DNA from: Phlegmacium glaucopus
Taxonomy: Eukaryota > Basidiomycota > Agaricomycetes > Agaricales > Cortinariaceae
Assembly (NCBI GenBank): GCA_015039465.1
Contig: MU130307.1
Coordinates: forward strand, 1-30,248
Length of the DNA: 30,248 bases
Reading direction: 5' to 3'
The notes beneath the pieces are model-generated. The model ran no database searches, was not told where the DNA came from, and saw only the letters and a list, made by a program, of their open reading frames with translations. Position numbers and translations under genes: made by a program. Below, one piece after another: positions 28,305 through 30,248 of the stretch; the stretch's first letter is position 1, and every line of letters begins with the position of its first letter.

Positions 28305-30248
28305 GCTCAGAGGTATACTATCAGGTGAACGGTTTCTTGTTTCATCGAAGTGTGCAGAATAGTTACAGATAAGTTTCGAACGTCCTTACGTACGTCTAGT
28401 GACACGATTTCTTTTTTCTCTAATACTGAACTACCCCTTCTTCTTTTGTCTTCGTCAAGTGGTTCATGAGCCATTTTCTTCCTAATAACTACTATGTTTA
28501 CTTCTCGAATACGGAAAAAAAGAAAGACGTGTATTTCTTTACCACCTTTTTCGACCACCTCTCCGACTAACCTTGTTGGAACTACTTAGACGTGTTTTTC
28601 TCGTGTTTCGTCGTTACAACCTTTCCGAATGTTGTCTAGAACCAGTTCTACGTAAACTTTTTGATAGACTATTCCTCTTTCGATAAAAGTTCGATAAAGT
28701 GTTTCGTCGTTACAACCTTTTCGAGTGTTGTCTAGAATTAGTTCTACGTGAACTTTTTGATATGACTATTCCTCTTTCGATCAAAGTTCGATAAACAGAC
28801 CCAACCTACACCCCCAGTATTCCTAGACTCTTTTGACATGCACCTCGTATCCGACCTCGGTGGACAGAATGAAGGTTTGTTTAAGTTACTTCGGTATTAA
28901 GTCCTCCGACGATTTCTTCTGTTTTTACTAAGACTCCGACGGGTTGCTCGACAATTTTTAAGGAGTGTTCCACCATAATTTCGTTGTTTTGAACGTCCAC
29001 TATAGAACTTGTTGTTTTTACTGTTTAGAGCCGTAGTACTAGTTAAGGCATGGACCACCCTTTGTTTTCATCCGTTTTTTAAGTGGAAAGGACTATGCAG
29101 GTTATGTACAAAAGTTAGGGTAACACTCCGACGTCGTCGTAATTGTGAGGTGGTACTATTTAAACAACTTATAGAATTTATACGTTTTCTGTTTTTCCTC
29201 ACACGTACAATATCGGTATACCTCCTTTTAAACACCTTTCGGGAAGTACTATAAGGTTGATCTTGTCTTGAACGACAAAACCGAGAAATAAGAGTTCGTC
29301 AATCGGTAGGGATATACTCTCGTTATGTTTTCTACGTTCAAATTTACGAGATTTGGAACCTGGGAACGTATTTTTCTAACTTAGTAAAAACCACGCTTAA
29401 TATCTTCTAGGATGTAAAGACCAACCACTTGTACAAAGTGTAGTCGAAATCAACGTAAGACATGACCTCGTGACCACTGGACCTTCGCAAAGTGTAGACT
29501 TAAACGTGGACCACCGAATTAACTACTCCGATGTGTCCTTCTTTCTCTAAATCGTACCTACGGAAGTTGATTACTATAATTACTTCCTCGTGACCCTAGT
29601 AAGGTACAAGACTACGCCGCAGTTGGAGTTGAATGAGAAGATGTTATGTTACGTGTCTGTTACAAGAAGGCCTTGTTATGACCCCGTAAATACTTACTTT
29701 ACAAGAGTCTATGTTGAGTAGTTATATAGGCTCGTCAAAGTTCTCTCTCTCTATGAAGACTCTTCCTCGCAGAACTCTTTAACAAGTCGTATGACTCCTT
29801 TTTTAACGGTTCTTCCATCGACGATTTTGTTTCGTATGTCTTGCACGTCAAGTTCAACGTCTAGCATAAAGGTTTCAACGTGATTAAAAGTTCCTCCTAC
29901 TCTAACTGTTCGACTTTCCTCTTTTTGACTTCCTAGTAAAAGTCCGAAAGTTCTTTCGTCCACGAGGTTTAGAACCGTGTTAATTGTCGTTCAGTTTTCA
30001 ACGTCTCTTCTCTCTTCGATAGTTTCGTCGTTAGTCTAGTATATTGTTCCCTCTTACCTTTAACAGTGGTTTTATACATCTAGGACCTTATGTCTTACTT
30101 CTACTTCCTCTCCATAAACTACCTATACTACTAAAAGTGAGGAGTCTACTCTTATCACCGACCCTCCTACTTATCATTACATCATTACGATCAATCTACT
30201 TCTAAAGATGAACAAGAGTAAAAACTTGGTATAAAATCCATGATAAAG
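28305..30248. other. Block that encodes a protein only when complemented without reversal
   Basis: Neither strand read normally holds a frame longer than about 83 codons. If each base is complemented and the order kept, long coding stretches appear from about 28309 to a stop at 30173-30175. Examples: KLAGMHADHCAKEKRDYD, MVEKAGGEADWNNLDESAQ, a duplicated KAAMLE.LTTDL.QDA.EKL, GGIKATKLAGDILNNKNDK, FPDTSNTCFQSHCEAAAAL, RTELAVLALYSQAVSHPYM, FAPGGLIDEATQEERDLAWM, EGALGSFHVLMRRQPQLTLL and KLKGEKLKDHFQAFKKAG. I recall this order from a multicopy Agaricomycete protein family that behaves like a mobile-element gene. In complement space it is itself a relic, with four frame changes near 28765, 29342, 29455 and 29800. 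In 28561-29040 I count 27 CG and 2 GC as written, which becomes normal CpG depletion after complementing. Confidence 0.85.

Noticed and set aside
28307..29963. Short frames of 70-83 codons in the right block
   Set aside because: They are unremarkable chance frames. The coherent signal is in the plain complement, not on either strand.
28305..30248. Ordinary inversion as the explanation
   Set aside because: An inversion gives the reverse complement, whose frames are already those of the minus strand, and these are non-coding here.
28305..30248. Naming the right-block protein a KDZ transposase
   Set aside because: The residues resemble a multicopy Agaricomycete family, but I see no diagnostic KDZ catalytic motif.

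Overview
The window looks like a repeat-rich stretch of an Agaricomycete (mushroom-forming basidiomycete) nuclear genome. The evidence is introns of 46-50 nt with GTAAG/GTGAG donors, a tetratricopeptide-CHAT (TPR-CHAT) protein of the type expanded in Agaricomycetes, a complete Ty1/copia element, and broken copies of Agaricomycete repeat-associated protein families. No bacterial gene organisation, CRISPR array, rRNA or tRNA was seen.

Layout. 1-~215: a short block that makes sense only when complemented without reversal. 0.22-4.9 kb: dispersed and inverted repeats, including a nested inverted-repeat element at 487-2444, and one weak small gene at 3.7-4.26 kb. 4.96-14.7 kb: one minus-strand TPR-CHAT gene split by a full-length copia retrotransposon (8080-13606, plus strand). 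The copia has identical 363-bp LTRs, a 5-bp target duplication and an intact 1554-residue gag-pol frame. 15.2-15.4 kb: a broken partial copy of the TPR-CHAT leader. 15.8-20.6 kb: weak open frames and a decayed, unrecognised gene with a frameshifting 11-bp duplication. 20.6-21.6 kb: AT-rich spacer. 21.6-26.6 kb: one minus-strand gene of an Agaricomycete family of unknown function. It carries several in-frame stops and is split by about 2.2 kb that includes a Mutator-like inverted-repeat element with an 11-bp target duplication (24085-24962). 26.8-27.45 kb: an array of a 28-30 bp quasi-palindrome, four copies one way and two the other. 27.6-28.17 kb: the 3' part of another minus-strand family gene. 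About 28.3 kb to the end: a long block that, complemented but not reversed, encodes a broken repeat-family protein.

How the parts relate. The TPR-CHAT gene is the main biological interest: 14 nearly identical 45-residue repeats precede a CHAT protease-like domain that keeps its His and Cys. Such architecture is associated with recognition and defence, and here it is interrupted by a very young, possibly still mobile copia. Apart from the copia, almost everything else is mobile-element debris, with stops of the kind C-to-T change produces. The two complement-only blocks cannot arise from an ordinary DNA rearrangement and should be treated as a sequence-handling or assembly anomaly until shown otherwise.
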